In this document: piece by piece, positions 51,978-60,477 of the stretch
Layout of the letters: each line of letters begins with the position of its first letter
How positions within the stretch are numbered: position 1 is the first letter of the stretch
Assembly (NCBI GenBank): GCA_000818095.1
Contig: CP009416.1
Location: 3,084,501 to 3,148,500, forward strand
DNA: 64,000 nucleotides
Direction of reading: 5' to 3'
Source of the DNA: Jeotgalibacillus malaysiensis
Lineage (GTDB): Bacteria > Bacillota > Bacilli > Bacillales > Jeotgalibacillaceae
Notes under the pieces: model-generated
Databases searched by the model: none
Seen by the model: the letters and a program-made list of their open reading frames with translations, nothing else
Told to the model about the DNA's origin: nothing
Position numbers and translations under genes: made by a program

Positions 51978-53108
51978 TTACTTACCTGCTTTATTGTGCA
52001 CTGAGAGTGTTTCGTGATAATAATCCATCAGCTGTGCGGCGGATTCATCCCATCCGACAGACTGAATTTCCTCATGTGCACGCTGTCCCATTTTAGCACG
52101 GACTTCCTTTATTTTCAGCTGATCTGCTACACTCAGTATGTCAGATGGATCTGCCGGGTCAAACAGTACGCCGGTTTCACCATCTGCCACCTGTTCTGCA
52201 GTCGGGCCGCTTTTTGCAGCTAAGACTGGCAGGCCTGCCGCCATTGCTTCCATGAGGACAAGTCCGAGCGTTTCAGTTGTGGACGGAAATATAAATACAT
52301 CTGATGAAGCATAGGCCTGTGCAAGCTCTTCTCCATGCAGAAAGCCTGTAAAAATCGTGTTCGTGCCGGCAAATTCTTTTTCAAGTGTCTTTCGGTTCGG
52401 ACCATCACCTACAATGGCGAGGCAATAATCATCTGATTCGGTCAACAGCGGTTTTACACGTTCAATTTCTTTTTCAGCTGCCAGTCTCCCGACAAAGATC
52501 AGGAGTGTTTTATCATTCTCTCCGCCACTCAGCCGTGTTCTCATCTCTTCGTTATAAAAGTCAGGGTGAAACCGCTTTGTGTCAACGCCTCTTTTCCAAA
52601 GGTGGACATTACGAAAGCCCTTTTCCTGCAGCTCACCAAGAACGGTTTTTGACGTGCACAGGTTCAGGCTCGCACGGTTATGCAGCGTTTTAAAATAAGT
52701 CCACATCGCAGGCTTCAGGTAGGAAAAGTTATAGTAATCAGCATATTTCGGTACGTGCGTGTGATAGGAAGCCATCAGCGGCAGCTTCAGCCTCTTCGTA
52801 TAATAAATACCCGTCACACCGAGAAAAGAAGGGTTTACCACGTGAACAATATCCGGGTTAAATGTTTTAAGGTACCTTTTTACTTTTTTAGAGTAAAAGG
52901 AAAACTTCCGGTCCTCTTTATATAAGAAGAAATTGTATGCAGGAATGCCTGCTACAATCGCTCCTTCATACTCTTTTATGCCGTGATCCGGTGCAAGCAC
53001 CATCACTTCATGTCCCTCGCGTCTCAGCCAGCGGATCGACGCACAGAGTCTTGTGACCACTCCGTCTGTTGAGGGAAGAAATGTCTCTGTTATGATCGCA
53101 ATTCTCAT
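51978..53108 (-). CDS. SqdX/SQD2-like sulfoquinovosyl-diacylglycerol synthase (GT4)
   Basis: 376 aa GT-B glycosyltransferase. The N-terminus IITETFLPSTDGVVTRLCAS with EYEGAIVAGIPAY, NPDIVHVVNPSFLGVTGIYY, MASYHTHVPKYADYY and LWKRGVDTKRFHP closely follows the cyanobacterial SqdX/plant SQD2 pattern. The donor-binding EX7E region is FPSTTETLGLVLMEAMAAG. Expected reaction: transfer of sulfoquinovose from UDP-sulfoquinovose to diacylglycerol. It directly follows sqdB (15-bp gap). A mannosyl- or glucosyl-transferase is the alternative if the neighbour is ignored. Confidence 0.82.
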   Translation of the reverse strand: MRIAIITETFLPSTDGVVTRLCASIRWLRREGHEVMVLAPDHGIKEYEGAIVAGIPAYNFFLYKEDRKFSFYSKKVKRYLKTFNPDIVHVVNPSFLGVTGIYYTKRLKLPLMASYHTHVPKYADYYNFSYLKPAMWTYFKTLHNRASLNLCTSKTVLGELQEKGFRNVHLWKRGVDTKRFHPDFYNEEMRTRLSGGENDKTLLIFVGRLAAEKEIERVKPLLTESDDYCLAIVGDGPNRKTLEKEFAGTNTIFTGFLHGEELAQAYASSDVFIFPSTTETLGLVLMEAMAAGLPVLAAKSGPTAEQVADGETGVLFDPADPSDILSVADQLKIKEVRAKMGQRAHEEIQSVGWDESAAQLMDYYHETLSVHNKAGK

Positions 53109-53123
53109 AAAAGCCTCCAGTTG

Positions 53124-54374
53124 TCAGGTTTGATCAGTGACAGTTTCGCGCTTTTCAGGAACACCTGCCTGCTGGTTCTTTGTCCAGACGCTTCGTGCAG
53201 GAATTTTAGAGAGGTCGGCCCTGTCGGCATAGCGTCTAGCTACTTCAGTGACTTCTTCGAGCAGTCCTCTATTCAGCGTAATCGGGTTCAGCCCTTTTGA
53301 GATAAATAAATCATTTTTTACGTGCAGCTCATTTTCGGGTGCTTCATTACGCGGGTTAGGTACGTATGCAATCTCCCCGTCTGTCAGCTCTGCCACCATT
53401 TTAGCGAGATCCTCCACGCGGTGAGTCTCTGTCATCTGGTTAAAGATCATGACACGCTCCCCTTTTTCAGGCGGATTCTCTACTGAGAGCTGAATGCAGC
53501 GGACAGTATCCTGGATATGAATGAATGCGCGCGTCTGACCGCCTGTGCCATGCACGGTGATTGGATAATCGAGTGCTGCCTGCATTAAAAAGCGGTTCAG
53601 TACTGTCCCGTAGTCGCCATCGTAATCGAAACGGTTAATCAGGCGCTCATCAAGATTGGTCTCTTCCGTATTTGTCCCCCAGACGATTCCCTGATGGAGG
53701 TCTGTAATTCTGATCTGATCGTTTTTATTGTAGTATTGGAATAGAAGCTGATCCTGTGATTTTGTCATATGGTAGACAGAGCCCGGGTTTGTCGGGTATA
53801 AAATCTGCTGCGCCACCCGTTCTCCCTGATCTGTAGTCACTTCCACATCCAGATAACCCTCCGGAATTTTCACTCCTGCTGTTCCGTAGCCGTATACCCC
53901 CATTGTACCGAGGTGGACAAGGTGAATATCCTGACCGGATTCTGCAATCGCACACAGCAGGTTATGTGTGGCATTCATATTATTGTTCACAGTGTAGCGC
54001 TTATGTCGCGTGGATTTCATGGAGTAAGGTGCTGAGCGCTGTTCGGCAAAATGAATGATGGCACCCGGTTTTTCTTCATTGATGACCTGTAAGAGCCTGT
54101 CGTAATCCTCAGCCAGATTGAGGTTTATATGGCGGATCTGGCTTCCTGTCATTTCTTTCCAGGAATTGATCCTCTCACCCAACGTTCTGATCGGTGTCAG
54201 CGACTCAACCTCGAGCTCATTATCGATATTCCGCCTCGAAAGGTTATCAATGATCACAACCTCATAGCCCTGCTTTGATAAATGCAGTGACGTCGGCCAC
54301 CCGCAAAAGCCGTCACCCCCAAGCACGAGTATTTTTTTATTTAAATACAGTTTCTGATTCAGTTCATAAGTCAC
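53124..54374 (-). CDS. sqdB: UDP-sulfoquinovose synthase (SQD1/SqdB)
   Basis: 416 aa from GTG at 54374, 8 nt after AGGGAG; the GTG at 54383 overlaps that site. Extended SDR enzyme that makes UDP-sulfoquinovose from UDP-glucose and sulfite using bound NAD. Hallmark NAD loop GGDGFCGW (19-26), where most epimerases have GxxGFIG. HFAEQRSAPYSM matches the SQD1 substrate segment. Catalytic Thr157 (HLGTMGVYG), Tyr201 and Lys205 (VYHMTK) are present. The C-terminal ARSVWTKNQQAG resembles SQD1 ends. First gene of the operon with the SqdX-like transferase and GtrA. Confidence 0.92.
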   Translation of the reverse strand: MTYELNQKLYLNKKILVLGGDGFCGWPTSLHLSKQGYEVVIIDNLSRRNIDNELEVESLTPIRTLGERINSWKEMTGSQIRHINLNLAEDYDRLLQVINEEKPGAIIHFAEQRSAPYSMKSTRHKRYTVNNNMNATHNLLCAIAESGQDIHLVHLGTMGVYGYGTAGVKIPEGYLDVEVTTDQGERVAQQILYPTNPGSVYHMTKSQDQLLFQYYNKNDQIRITDLHQGIVWGTNTEETNLDERLINRFDYDGDYGTVLNRFLMQAALDYPITVHGTGGQTRAFIHIQDTVRCIQLSVENPPEKGERVMIFNQMTETHRVEDLAKMVAELTDGEIAYVPNPRNEAPENELHVKNDLFISKGLNPITLNRGLLEEVTEVARRYADRADLSKIPARSVWTKNQQAGVPEKRETVTDQT

Positions 54375-54551
54375 ATCGCTCACTCCCTCATGTACAGAAT
54401 ATTCATTATTTTCTATTGTAGCGGTTTTGAGGGGTTGTGACTAATGATTCACTGTTAAAGTTGTGTATAGATTAGAGAAGCTGCCGGTTGAACTGGATTA
54501 AAGGGTTTGAGGTTGTGTGGGAGTGTGGGGAAAGGACAATCGTGTTATTTC

Positions 54552-54735
54552 CTTCATTTTGAGAGATATTGCTTCAATATGGAAACCATTCGATCAATAT
54601 CGTAAATAATCCCTTCAATTTTGAGGCCGATTCCTTCATTCGCTTTTGAAAGGAATGATTCACTTCAACTATAGTGATGATTCCTTCAGCAGCACCCTTC
54701 ATTTCCATCAACTTCTGCGCTATTCCCTTCAACTA
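54552..54735 (+). repeat. 20-22-bp-period array, core CCTTCAATTTTGA
   Basis: TTCA/ATCA anchors lie at 54553, 54573, 54593, 54614, 54635, 54664, 54685, 54698 and 54728; the first five steps are 20, 20, 21 and 21. The flanking core is CCTTCA(A/T)TTTTGA. Less regular than other arrays but the same design. It fills the 400-bp gap between sqdB and the acetyltransferase. Confidence 0.65.
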
Positions 54736-54773
54736 CTCCTATGGTATCACCGCCCGGATTCCCCTTGATAAAG

Positions 54774-54799
54774 AAAAAACGGCTCACCTATGTGAACCG
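54774..54799 (-). terminator. Terminator overlapping the acetyltransferase stop
   Basis: Minus strand CGGTTCAC / GTGAGCCG stem (one wobble), followed by six Ts. Confidence 0.8.
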
Positions 54800-55338
54800 C
54801 CATTCCATTCCCGCTTCAAGAGCGAGTAGCTGTAGTGATCATAATATTTCCCCTGAAACAGATGCTTGTCACGCACCAGTCCCTCCTGTTTGAAGCCGAG
54901 ACGTTCAAGCAGTTTCATTGAAGCGGCATTGCCTTTTGCAGCATAAGCTTCAATCCGGTTCAGCTTCATCTCCTGAAAACCGTGCTCCACCATCCCCGCC
55001 ACTGCTTCGATGCCATATCCTTTTCCCCATTCAGCAGGCGTCAGATCATAACCGATTTCAGCAATGTTGTTGAAGCGGTCCCACTGGTGGAATCCGCATG
55101 TTCCGATGACATCACCGCTCCCCTTTTTCACAATTGCCCAGCGGTTGTTGTTTTTCTTGGGATGATAGGCGTTAAACAAAATAAAGTTCTCCGCTTCTTC
55201 AAGCTCTGTGTAGACTTCCTCATCGAGCAGATATCTGCAGACGACTGGATCTGAAAAGTGATCGAAGACAAATTGCGTATGCTCTTTTGTGAGCGGGGTG
55301 AGATGTAAACGCTCAGTGTCGACCTCAGCGAATATCAT
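54784..55338 (-). CDS. GNAT acetyltransferase (RimJ/RimL type)
   Basis: 184 aa. RLHLTPLTKEHTQFVFDHF at the start, then IGTCGFHQWDRFNNIAEIGYDLTPAEWGKGYGIEAVAGMV (acetyl-CoA loop GKGYGIEA), and NRIEAYAAKGNAASMKLLERLGFKQEG. This group acetylates N-termini of ribosomal proteins or small amines; target unknown. Its start overlaps the preceding stop as TGATG. Confidence 0.88.
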   Translation of the reverse strand: MIFAEVDTERLHLTPLTKEHTQFVFDHFSDPVVCRYLLDEEVYTELEEAENFILFNAYHPKKNNNRWAIVKKGSGDVIGTCGFHQWDRFNNIAEIGYDLTPAEWGKGYGIEAVAGMVEHGFQEMKLNRIEAYAAKGNAASMKLLERLGFKQEGLVRDKHLFQGKYYDHYSYSLLKREWNGGSHR

Positions 55339-55607
55339 CAGCTTTTCTTTTCAAGCTCCGGGTTCTTTTCGAGTTCAATTCTCTTTTGTTTTCTCACCCA
55401 CAGCATGCCTGCTACTGCCACTACAAAAAATAAAATGTAAATACCAAGCTCCATGTTACTCACAGTCTGCATGGTAATATCATCGATCATTAATACATTG
55501 ATTAAGCGGAAATTCAGTCCAAGGGCGCCGCCGATCAGCAGGCCGAGGAAAATCTTTTCGCGGGATTTTAATTTATCCATTCTTGTCGGTTCAGAAGCAT
55601 TGCTCAT
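55338..55607 (-). CDS. Small two-helix membrane protein, unknown
   Basis: 89 aa from the ATG at 55607 (GAAAGGAAC upstream); the GTG at 55625 overlaps that site. Two membrane helices: IFLGLLIGGALGLNF and LGIYILFFVVAVAGMLWV. The tail is charged (RKQKRIELEKNPELEKKS). No recognised family. Translationally coupled to the acetyltransferase that follows. Confidence 0.7.
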   Translation of the reverse strand: MSNASEPTRMDKLKSREKIFLGLLIGGALGLNFRLINVLMIDDITMQTVSNMELGIYILFFVVAVAGMLWVRKQKRIELEKNPELEKKS

Positions 55608-55676
55608 TAAGATCGTTCCTTTCACATCTATTCTTACTTAACTATATCAAAGAAATAGCCGGAATTATGAAAAATC

Positions 55677-56195
55677 TTAACGAATCCAATAACGTCTGAT
55701 CAGGACACCATTTTCTTCAGCATCCTCAGGATCTCTGACACCGCCATTAGATTCAATGGTTTTATACGAACCCGGATTATCATCGTCACAGGTAATCAGC
55801 ACTTCATTGATTCCAAGGTTTCTTGCTTCGTTTAATGAAAGCTTTAGAATCTCTGTTGCATATCCTTTTTTCCGTTCACCAGGTCTGACACCGTAGCCAA
55901 TGTGGCCTCCCCGTTTTAAAAGTGGTTCTGTCAGCTTGTGCCTTATGTGTACAGCGCCAAGAACTTTTTCTTCACCGTTGACTAAAAAGAACAGTGATCC
56001 GCTCACCCAGCCTTCAGGAATGCCGATCCCCTGTTCTTCCTTACGCCAGATGTCTATCTGCTCATCATAATTCTTACTCTTCGATATAGAAGCATGTGGA
56101 ATGATTTCTTCTTCTGATGCCTGCCATTCTTTTATGTACTCAAGATAAGCCTCTTCCTTTACCTGTGAAGGTTTCACCAGTTGTACGCCTTCCAT
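55677..56195 (-). CDS. GNAT acetyltransferase
   Basis: 172 aa. AVHIRHKLTEPLLKRGGHIGYGVRPGERKKGYATEIL contains the acetyl-CoA loop (RKKGYATE), and VLITCDDDNPGSYKTIESNGG the conserved C-terminal motif; this matches the B. subtilis YesJ/YjaB-like 'predicted acetyltransferase' group. Substrate unknown. ATG preceded by AGGTGTGA. Divergent from the SDR gene. Confidence 0.87.
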   Translation of the reverse strand: MEGVQLVKPSQVKEEAYLEYIKEWQASEEEIIPHASISKSKNYDEQIDIWRKEEQGIGIPEGWVSGSLFFLVNGEEKVLGAVHIRHKLTEPLLKRGGHIGYGVRPGERKKGYATEILKLSLNEARNLGINEVLITCDDDNPGSYKTIESNGGVRDPEDAEENGVLIRRYWIR

Positions 56196-56298
56196 TTCTC
56201 ATCACACCTTTACTTCCAATAATTTCTTTTGTCTATGTTAACGTTATAATAGAGAAAAGAGAATACTTTTTATTCAAAAAACTGAAAGTGGTGATCGT

Positions 56299-57069
56299 AT
56301 GGCACGCAGACTCGCACTTGTAACAGGCGTTGGCAGAAAAATCGGGATTGGTGCTGCACTGGTTGAAAGACTCGCAGCAGACGGAATGGATGTCTTATTT
56401 ACCTACTGGCACGCTTATGACCGTGAAGTATCCGCTCATGAACGAAGTGAAGACCCGGATGATATTTTACAGCTTTGTCGTGAAAAGAGCGTTCACGCTG
56501 AAATGATTGAGCTGAACTTAGCTGAGGTCCATTCAATAAATGAACTGTTTTCCTATTGTTACTCAGTCTTTGCCCGCTATCCGGATACGCTGATTCACAA
56601 TGCTGCCGTCTCTATTAACGATACGATCGAAACGGTCACAGCAGAACAGCTTGATCAGCATTATGCAGTGAATACGCGCGCTGTCACGCTGCTGACGCAA
56701 AAGTTCTTAACCCATTTTGATCACGATTTTGGCAGAGTTGTCTGCCTGACAACCGGATGGGTGCAGGGCCCTATGCCAAATGAGCTTTCCTATGCGCTGA
56801 CCAAATCTACAATCGATACGCTCGCATACACGATCTCCCCTGTTCTCGCTAAAAAAAAGATCACGATCAATGTGATTAATCCCGGACCTACTGATACTGG
56901 CTGGATGACTGATGAGTTAAAAGATGAATTGCTTGAGCGTGCGCCACAGGGGCGTGTGGGCAAGCCTTCAGATGTTGCAAACCTGGCGTCATTTTTAGTC
57001 AGTGTAGAGGCTCAATGGGTGACAGGGCAGACAATCCATTCTGAAGGCGGTTTTAGAAATTACCTGTAA
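56299..57069 (+). CDS. Short-chain dehydrogenase/reductase
   Basis: 256 aa Rossmann protein. Cofactor loop TGVGRKIGIGAAL, HNAAVSIND (NAG-like), Ser/Thr in CLTTGWVQG, active-site SYALTKST (YxxxK), NPGPTDTGWM and the C-terminal WVTGQTIHSEGG. FabG/FabL-like general SDR. The catalytic Ser position reads Thr (LTTG), which is tolerated in the family. Substrate unknown. Single gene divergent from the acetyltransferase. Confidence 0.87.
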   Translation: MARRLALVTGVGRKIGIGAALVERLAADGMDVLFTYWHAYDREVSAHERSEDPDDILQLCREKSVHAEMIELNLAEVHSINELFSYCYSVFARYPDTLIHNAAVSINDTIETVTAEQLDQHYAVNTRAVTLLTQKFLTHFDHDFGRVVCLTTGWVQGPMPNELSYALTKSTIDTLAYTISPVLAKKKITINVINPGPTDTGWMTDELKDELLERAPQGRVGKPSDVANLASFLVSVEAQWVTGQTIHSEGGFRNYL

Positions 57070-57151
57070 ACTATAAGACTTTCCAACTAAAAATTTAGTT
57101 TTCCGAACAGATTATTATTTTAATATTTACACAATTCTCACAATAACCTAT

Positions 57152-57180
57152 TATAGTACATGACATTGAAAGTGTTTACA
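57152..57180 (+). promoter_or_regulatory. cstA promoter region with cre (CcpA) site
   Basis: TATAGT at 57152-57157 is a likely -10; no good -35 is visible. TGAAAGTGTTTACA at 57167-57180 matches the cre consensus TGWAANCGNTNWCA at all but one position. Its place just after the start point fits CcpA roadblock repression of a carbon-starvation gene. Confidence 0.7.
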
Positions 57181-57227
57181 TACTATATATAGCAGTGTCA
57201 GATTACATAACTAAGGGGGAAAACTGA

Positions 57228-58967
57228 ATGAATGCAATTGCGTTAGCAGCGATCGGGCTGTTTGTATTTGTGCTGGGCTACAGATTTTATTCAAAATTTG
57301 TTGCTGAGAAAATTTACAGACTTGATCCGAACTACGTTACACCTGCTCACCGCTACAAAGATGGCGTCGATTTCGTACCGACGAATAAGTTCGTGCTCTG
57401 GGGACACCACTTTACGTCTGTAGCCGGTGCTGCACCGATTTTGGGACCTGCCATTGCGGTCTACTGGGGCTGGCTTCCCGCTGTGCTCTGGGTTGTGCTT
57501 GGAACAGTATTTGCTGCCGGTGTTCATGACTTTGGTACACTCGTTGTGTCTGTCAGAAATAAGGGACAGTCAATGGGAACACTTGCGAATAAATTAGTTG
57601 GTCAGCGTGCAAAGATTTTGTTCTTATTTATTATTTTAATTCTTGTACTGATGGTTAACGCCGTATTTGCATGGGTCATTGCGAACCTGTTTATCACATT
57701 CCCATCAAGCGTACTGCCTGTATTTATACAGATTCCACTTGCAGTGTGGATTGGGCATGCGGTGTATAAGCGTAACGCAAAAATGCTAGTGCCTTCACTT
57801 GTGGCACTCGCTGTGATGTACCTTGTAGCTGTTCTTGCAGCTGAGTATCAGATTCTGCAGATCGACCTTGTCCGCTATATGGGCGGTGAGGAAGGTGCCG
57901 GAATCTTTGGACTTGGTGCCATTTCAAGTGCATTCTTTATCTGGATTGTCATCCTGATGATTTATGTGTATATCGCGTCTACACTTCCAGTCTGGAAGCT
58001 TCTGCAGCCGCGTGACTTTATTAATTCACACCAGCTTGTAGTTGGTCTTGGTATCCTGTATCTTGGTCTGCTATTTACAAACCCTGAGATTACAGCACCA
58101 ATTACGAACCCTGATGCAAATGATGTATCCTGGTTCCCGCTTCTATTTATCACAATCGCCTGTGGGGCCATTTCAGGTTTCCACGGACTTGTATCATCAG
58201 GAACATCTTCAAAACAGCTGAATAAAGAAACGGATGCTCGTTTTGTCGGGTATGCAGGTGCTGTAGGTGAAGGTGTGCTGGCACTGATTTCCATCATTGC
58301 TGTTATCACGTTCTTCCCGAATGCTGATGCATTTAAAGAGTCTTATAATAGCTTTACAGCAGCAAGCGGCGGCGGTCTTGGCAACTTTGTTCAGGGTGCC
58401 GGTCAGCTTGCAGGCGGTCTTGGCATCCCTGCTGAAGTCGCGGCGACAATCGTATCGATCATCGTCGTCAGCTTTGCAGCAACAACGCTTGATACATCTG
58501 TTCGTCTGATGCGTTACATCATCTCTGAACTTGGGACTGAATATAAAGTACCTGCACTTGAGAAAACACACGTTGCTACAACAATCGCAGTTGTATCAAG
58601 TGCTGCGCTTGTATTAATTCCTGAAGGTCCAAACGGATTCGGTTCAGGTGGTTACCTGCTGTGGCCGCTGTTCGGTACATCCAATCAGCTTTTAGCCGGT
58701 ATTAACCTGTTACTGATCTCCATCTGGCTGAAGCGACTTGGCAGAAACTATCTGATCACACTGATTCCAATGGTCTTCCTGATGTTCATGACGCTTTACG
58801 CAATGATCAGTCAGGTATTTACACAATGGGCTTGGTGGAACGAGCAATCAAGCACACTTCTATTTGTATTCGGTGCGCTGATCCTCGGATTCGCACTATG
58901 GATCTGTCTGACAGCGATCTCTACGCTAATGTCTAAAAACCAGACGCCAATTGACCCGAACGAATAA
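57228..58967 (+). CDS. cstA: Carbon starvation protein CstA, peptide/pyruvate transporter family
   Basis: 579 aa with about 14-16 membrane helices. CstA marks: PTNKFVLWGHHFTSVAGAAPILGPAIAVYWGW, VHDFGTLVVSVRNKGQSMG, ISGFHGLVSSGTSSKQL and YLLWPLFGTSNQLLAGINLLL. Family members take up peptides (E. coli CstA) or pyruvate. The length is that of the shorter Firmicute form rather than the ~700-residue E. coli one. GGGGGAAA before the ATG. The cre site links it to carbon catabolite control. Confidence 0.93.
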   Translation: MNAIALAAIGLFVFVLGYRFYSKFVAEKIYRLDPNYVTPAHRYKDGVDFVPTNKFVLWGHHFTSVAGAAPILGPAIAVYWGWLPAVLWVVLGTVFAAGVHDFGTLVVSVRNKGQSMGTLANKLVGQRAKILFLFIILILVLMVNAVFAWVIANLFITFPSSVLPVFIQIPLAVWIGHAVYKRNAKMLVPSLVALAVMYLVAVLAAEYQILQIDLVRYMGGEEGAGIFGLGAISSAFFIWIVILMIYVYIASTLPVWKLLQPRDFINSHQLVVGLGILYLGLLFTNPEITAPITNPDANDVSWFPLLFITIACGAISGFHGLVSSGTSSKQLNKETDARFVGYAGAVGEGVLALISIIAVITFFPNADAFKESYNSFTAASGGGLGNFVQGAGQLAGGLGIPAEVAATIVSIIVVSFAATTLDTSVRLMRYIISELGTEYKVPALEKTHVATTIAVVSSAALVLIPEGPNGFGSGGYLLWPLFGTSNQLLAGINLLLISIWLKRLGRNYLITLIPMVFLMFMTLYAMISQVFTQWAWWNEQSSTLLFVFGALILGFALWICLTAISTLMSKNQTPIDPNE

Positions 58968-58974
58968 GCTGAAG

Positions 58975-59007
58975 GCAGGAAAGGGCATTGGCTCTTTCCT
59001 GCTTTTT
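58975..59007 (+). terminator. Terminator of cstA
   Basis: GCAGGAAAGGGC / GCTCTTTCCTGC stem (one wobble) with a 4-nt loop and five Ts. Confidence 0.9.
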
Positions 59008-59031
59008 AGTTTAAGCTTGATGATATAAAAA

Positions 59032-59213
59032 GGTGACTGGAAAACTTGTGAAGGTGATCGAAAAAATAATGATGGTGACCGGAAAATCACTAAAGGTGAC
59101 CGAAAAAACTGCTTTTACCGGCTGCATAATGAAACGTGATTGAAAAATCTGTGAAGGTGACCGAAAAACATCTGAAGGTGACCCAAAAACAACCGAACGT
59201 GATCGAAAAACCT
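59032..59213 (+). repeat. 21-bp-period array, core GGTGACCGAAAA
   Basis: Eight units start at 59032, 59053, 59074, 59095, 59135, 59156, 59177 and 59198; all steps are 21 bp except one of 40. Cores are GGTGACTGGAAAA, GGTGATCGAAAAA, GGTGACCGGAAAA, GGTGACCGAAAAA, CGTGATTGAAAAA, GGTGACCGAAAAA, GGTGACCCAAAAA and CGTGATCGAAAAA. The other eight positions vary. The clearest array in the window. Confidence 0.93.
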
Positions 59214-59252
59214 TACCACCCACTCAACTCAACCTAAAGGAGGCGCTCACCC

Positions 59253-59510
59253 ATGCTCGACCATGTCAAAAAACTCATCGCCTACTACGAAGAAGTGCTG
59301 AGCATGCCCCACCGTCAGGAAATTGCCCGCGAGCTGCGTAATGAGGATGATCTCTTTTTGCTCATGCTCTATTCAGAAATGATCGGCATCCCTAACCCTG
59401 TTTACTATTACACGCTCGAACTCTACCCTCATATGATCGAAAAATTTCACGACTGGCATCTGCGGATGGGAATGGAGAAATCTCCGCTCTCAGGCATACG
59501 TTGCTGCTAA
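59253..59510 (+). CDS. cory-CC-star protein
   Basis: 85 aa, AAAGGAGG before the ATG. Helical throughout (LIAYYEEVLSMPHRQEIARE, YYYTLELYPHMIEKFHDWHL) and ends in Cys-Cys immediately before the stop (SGIRCC). This terminal pair and pairing with an ArsA-type ATPase are the defining features of the family I know as cory-CC-star; its function is not established. The two genes are 14 bp apart. The C-terminal cysteines may bind metal or take part in thiol exchange with the ATPase (inference). Confidence 0.85.
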   Translation: MLDHVKKLIAYYEEVLSMPHRQEIARELRNEDDLFLLMLYSEMIGIPNPVYYYTLELYPHMIEKFHDWHLRMGMEKSPLSGIRCC

Positions 59511-59524
59511 AAAGGAGCCATTGG

Positions 59525-60451
59525 ATGGATATTTTAAAGAATAATATTTTATTTGTCGGCGGAAAAGGCGGCGTTGGTAAATCCACATCCGCTGCAGCCA
59601 TTGCATGGAAATCAGCAAAGCAGGGTTACCGCACACTGCTTGTTTCCACTGATCCCGCTCATAACGTCGGAGATATTTTTGACCGTAAAATCGGTGGAAA
59701 GAACACGGAAATCGCACCCAATTTATTCGCACTTGAGATTGATCCTGAAATTGAAACGGCGAATTACATTAAAGGCGTGAAAGCTAACATTAAGGGTGTT
59801 GTACATGCAGGTATGATGGAAGAGGTTCACAGGCAGCTTGATACGGCTAAATCTTCACCCGGTGCAGATGAGGCTGCCCTGTTTGATAAACTGATTTCAA
59901 TTGTACTAGAGGAACGCGAGAAGTTTGATAAAATCGTTTTTGATACGGCGCCAACCGGTCACACAATCCGCCTGTTAACACTGCCTGAACTCATGGGCAT
60001 CTGGATTGAGGGATTGCTTGAAAAGCGCAGAAAAACGAATGAGAATTATGCTGCCCTTTTAAATGACGGAGAGCCGGTGGAAGATCCGATTTATGATGTG
60101 CTCAGAACGCGACAGGACCGCTTTTCAAGAGCGCGTGAGATCCTGCTTGACCCTAAGGAAACAGGCTTTGTTTTCGTGCTGAACCCAGAAAGGCTGCCGA
60201 TACTTGAAACAGAAAAAGCACTGCAGCTCCTTGATCAGTATGACCTGCACGTAAAGACGCTGATCGTAAATAAGGTGCTGCCTGAAGATGTGGACGGCAC
60301 GTTTATGCAGGAACGGAAAAAGCATGAGAAACCTCATTTAGAAAAGATTAAAGAGACATTTAAAAAACAGGAACTGATATATGTTCCATTTTCTTCGCAG
60401 GATATTGTGAATAAGGACTTGCTGGAGTGGTTTAGCGGACAGCTTGATTAG
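59525..60451 (+). CDS. ArsA/GET3 family ATPase
   Basis: 308 aa from the ATG at 59525 (AAAAAGGAG upstream). Deviant P-loop GGKGGVGKS (12-20), switch I STDPAHNVGDIF, and switch II/A-loop FDTAPTGHTIRLLTLPEL. One ABC-like half only, so it should work as a homodimer like GET3. No ArsB or ArsR nearby and no cysteine cluster for arsenite, so arsenite transport is unlikely. A targeting or maturation role with the cory-CC-star protein is more plausible (inference). Confidence 0.9.
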   Translation: MDILKNNILFVGGKGGVGKSTSAAAIAWKSAKQGYRTLLVSTDPAHNVGDIFDRKIGGKNTEIAPNLFALEIDPEIETANYIKGVKANIKGVVHAGMMEEVHRQLDTAKSSPGADEAALFDKLISIVLEEREKFDKIVFDTAPTGHTIRLLTLPELMGIWIEGLLEKRRKTNENYAALLNDGEPVEDPIYDVLRTRQDRFSRAREILLDPKETGFVFVLNPERLPILETEKALQLLDQYDLHVKTLIVNKVLPEDVDGTFMQERKKHEKPHLEKIKETFKKQELIYVPFSSQDIVNKDLLEWFSGQLD

Positions 60452-60477
60452 AAGAAATGAACGGGTTCGGGTGGATT

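Noticed and set aside
59032-59213. 21-bp arrays as CRISPR
   Set aside because: Units are 21 bp in total with a degenerate core. CRISPR repeats are near-identical, longer, and alternate with ~30-bp spacers. No cas genes are present.
59011-59223. 21-bp arrays as heptapeptide-repeat coding sequence
   Set aside because: A 21-bp period is seven codons, so open frames with heptad repeats arise by arithmetic (for example the minus-strand 70-residue frame here). None has a ribosome site, and cores are conserved at the DNA level regardless of frame.
59525-60451. Arsenite-transport ATPase (arsA)
   Set aside because: Single half, no arsenite cysteine triad visible, and no arsB, arsD or arsR. The name ArsA family is kept only as fold class.
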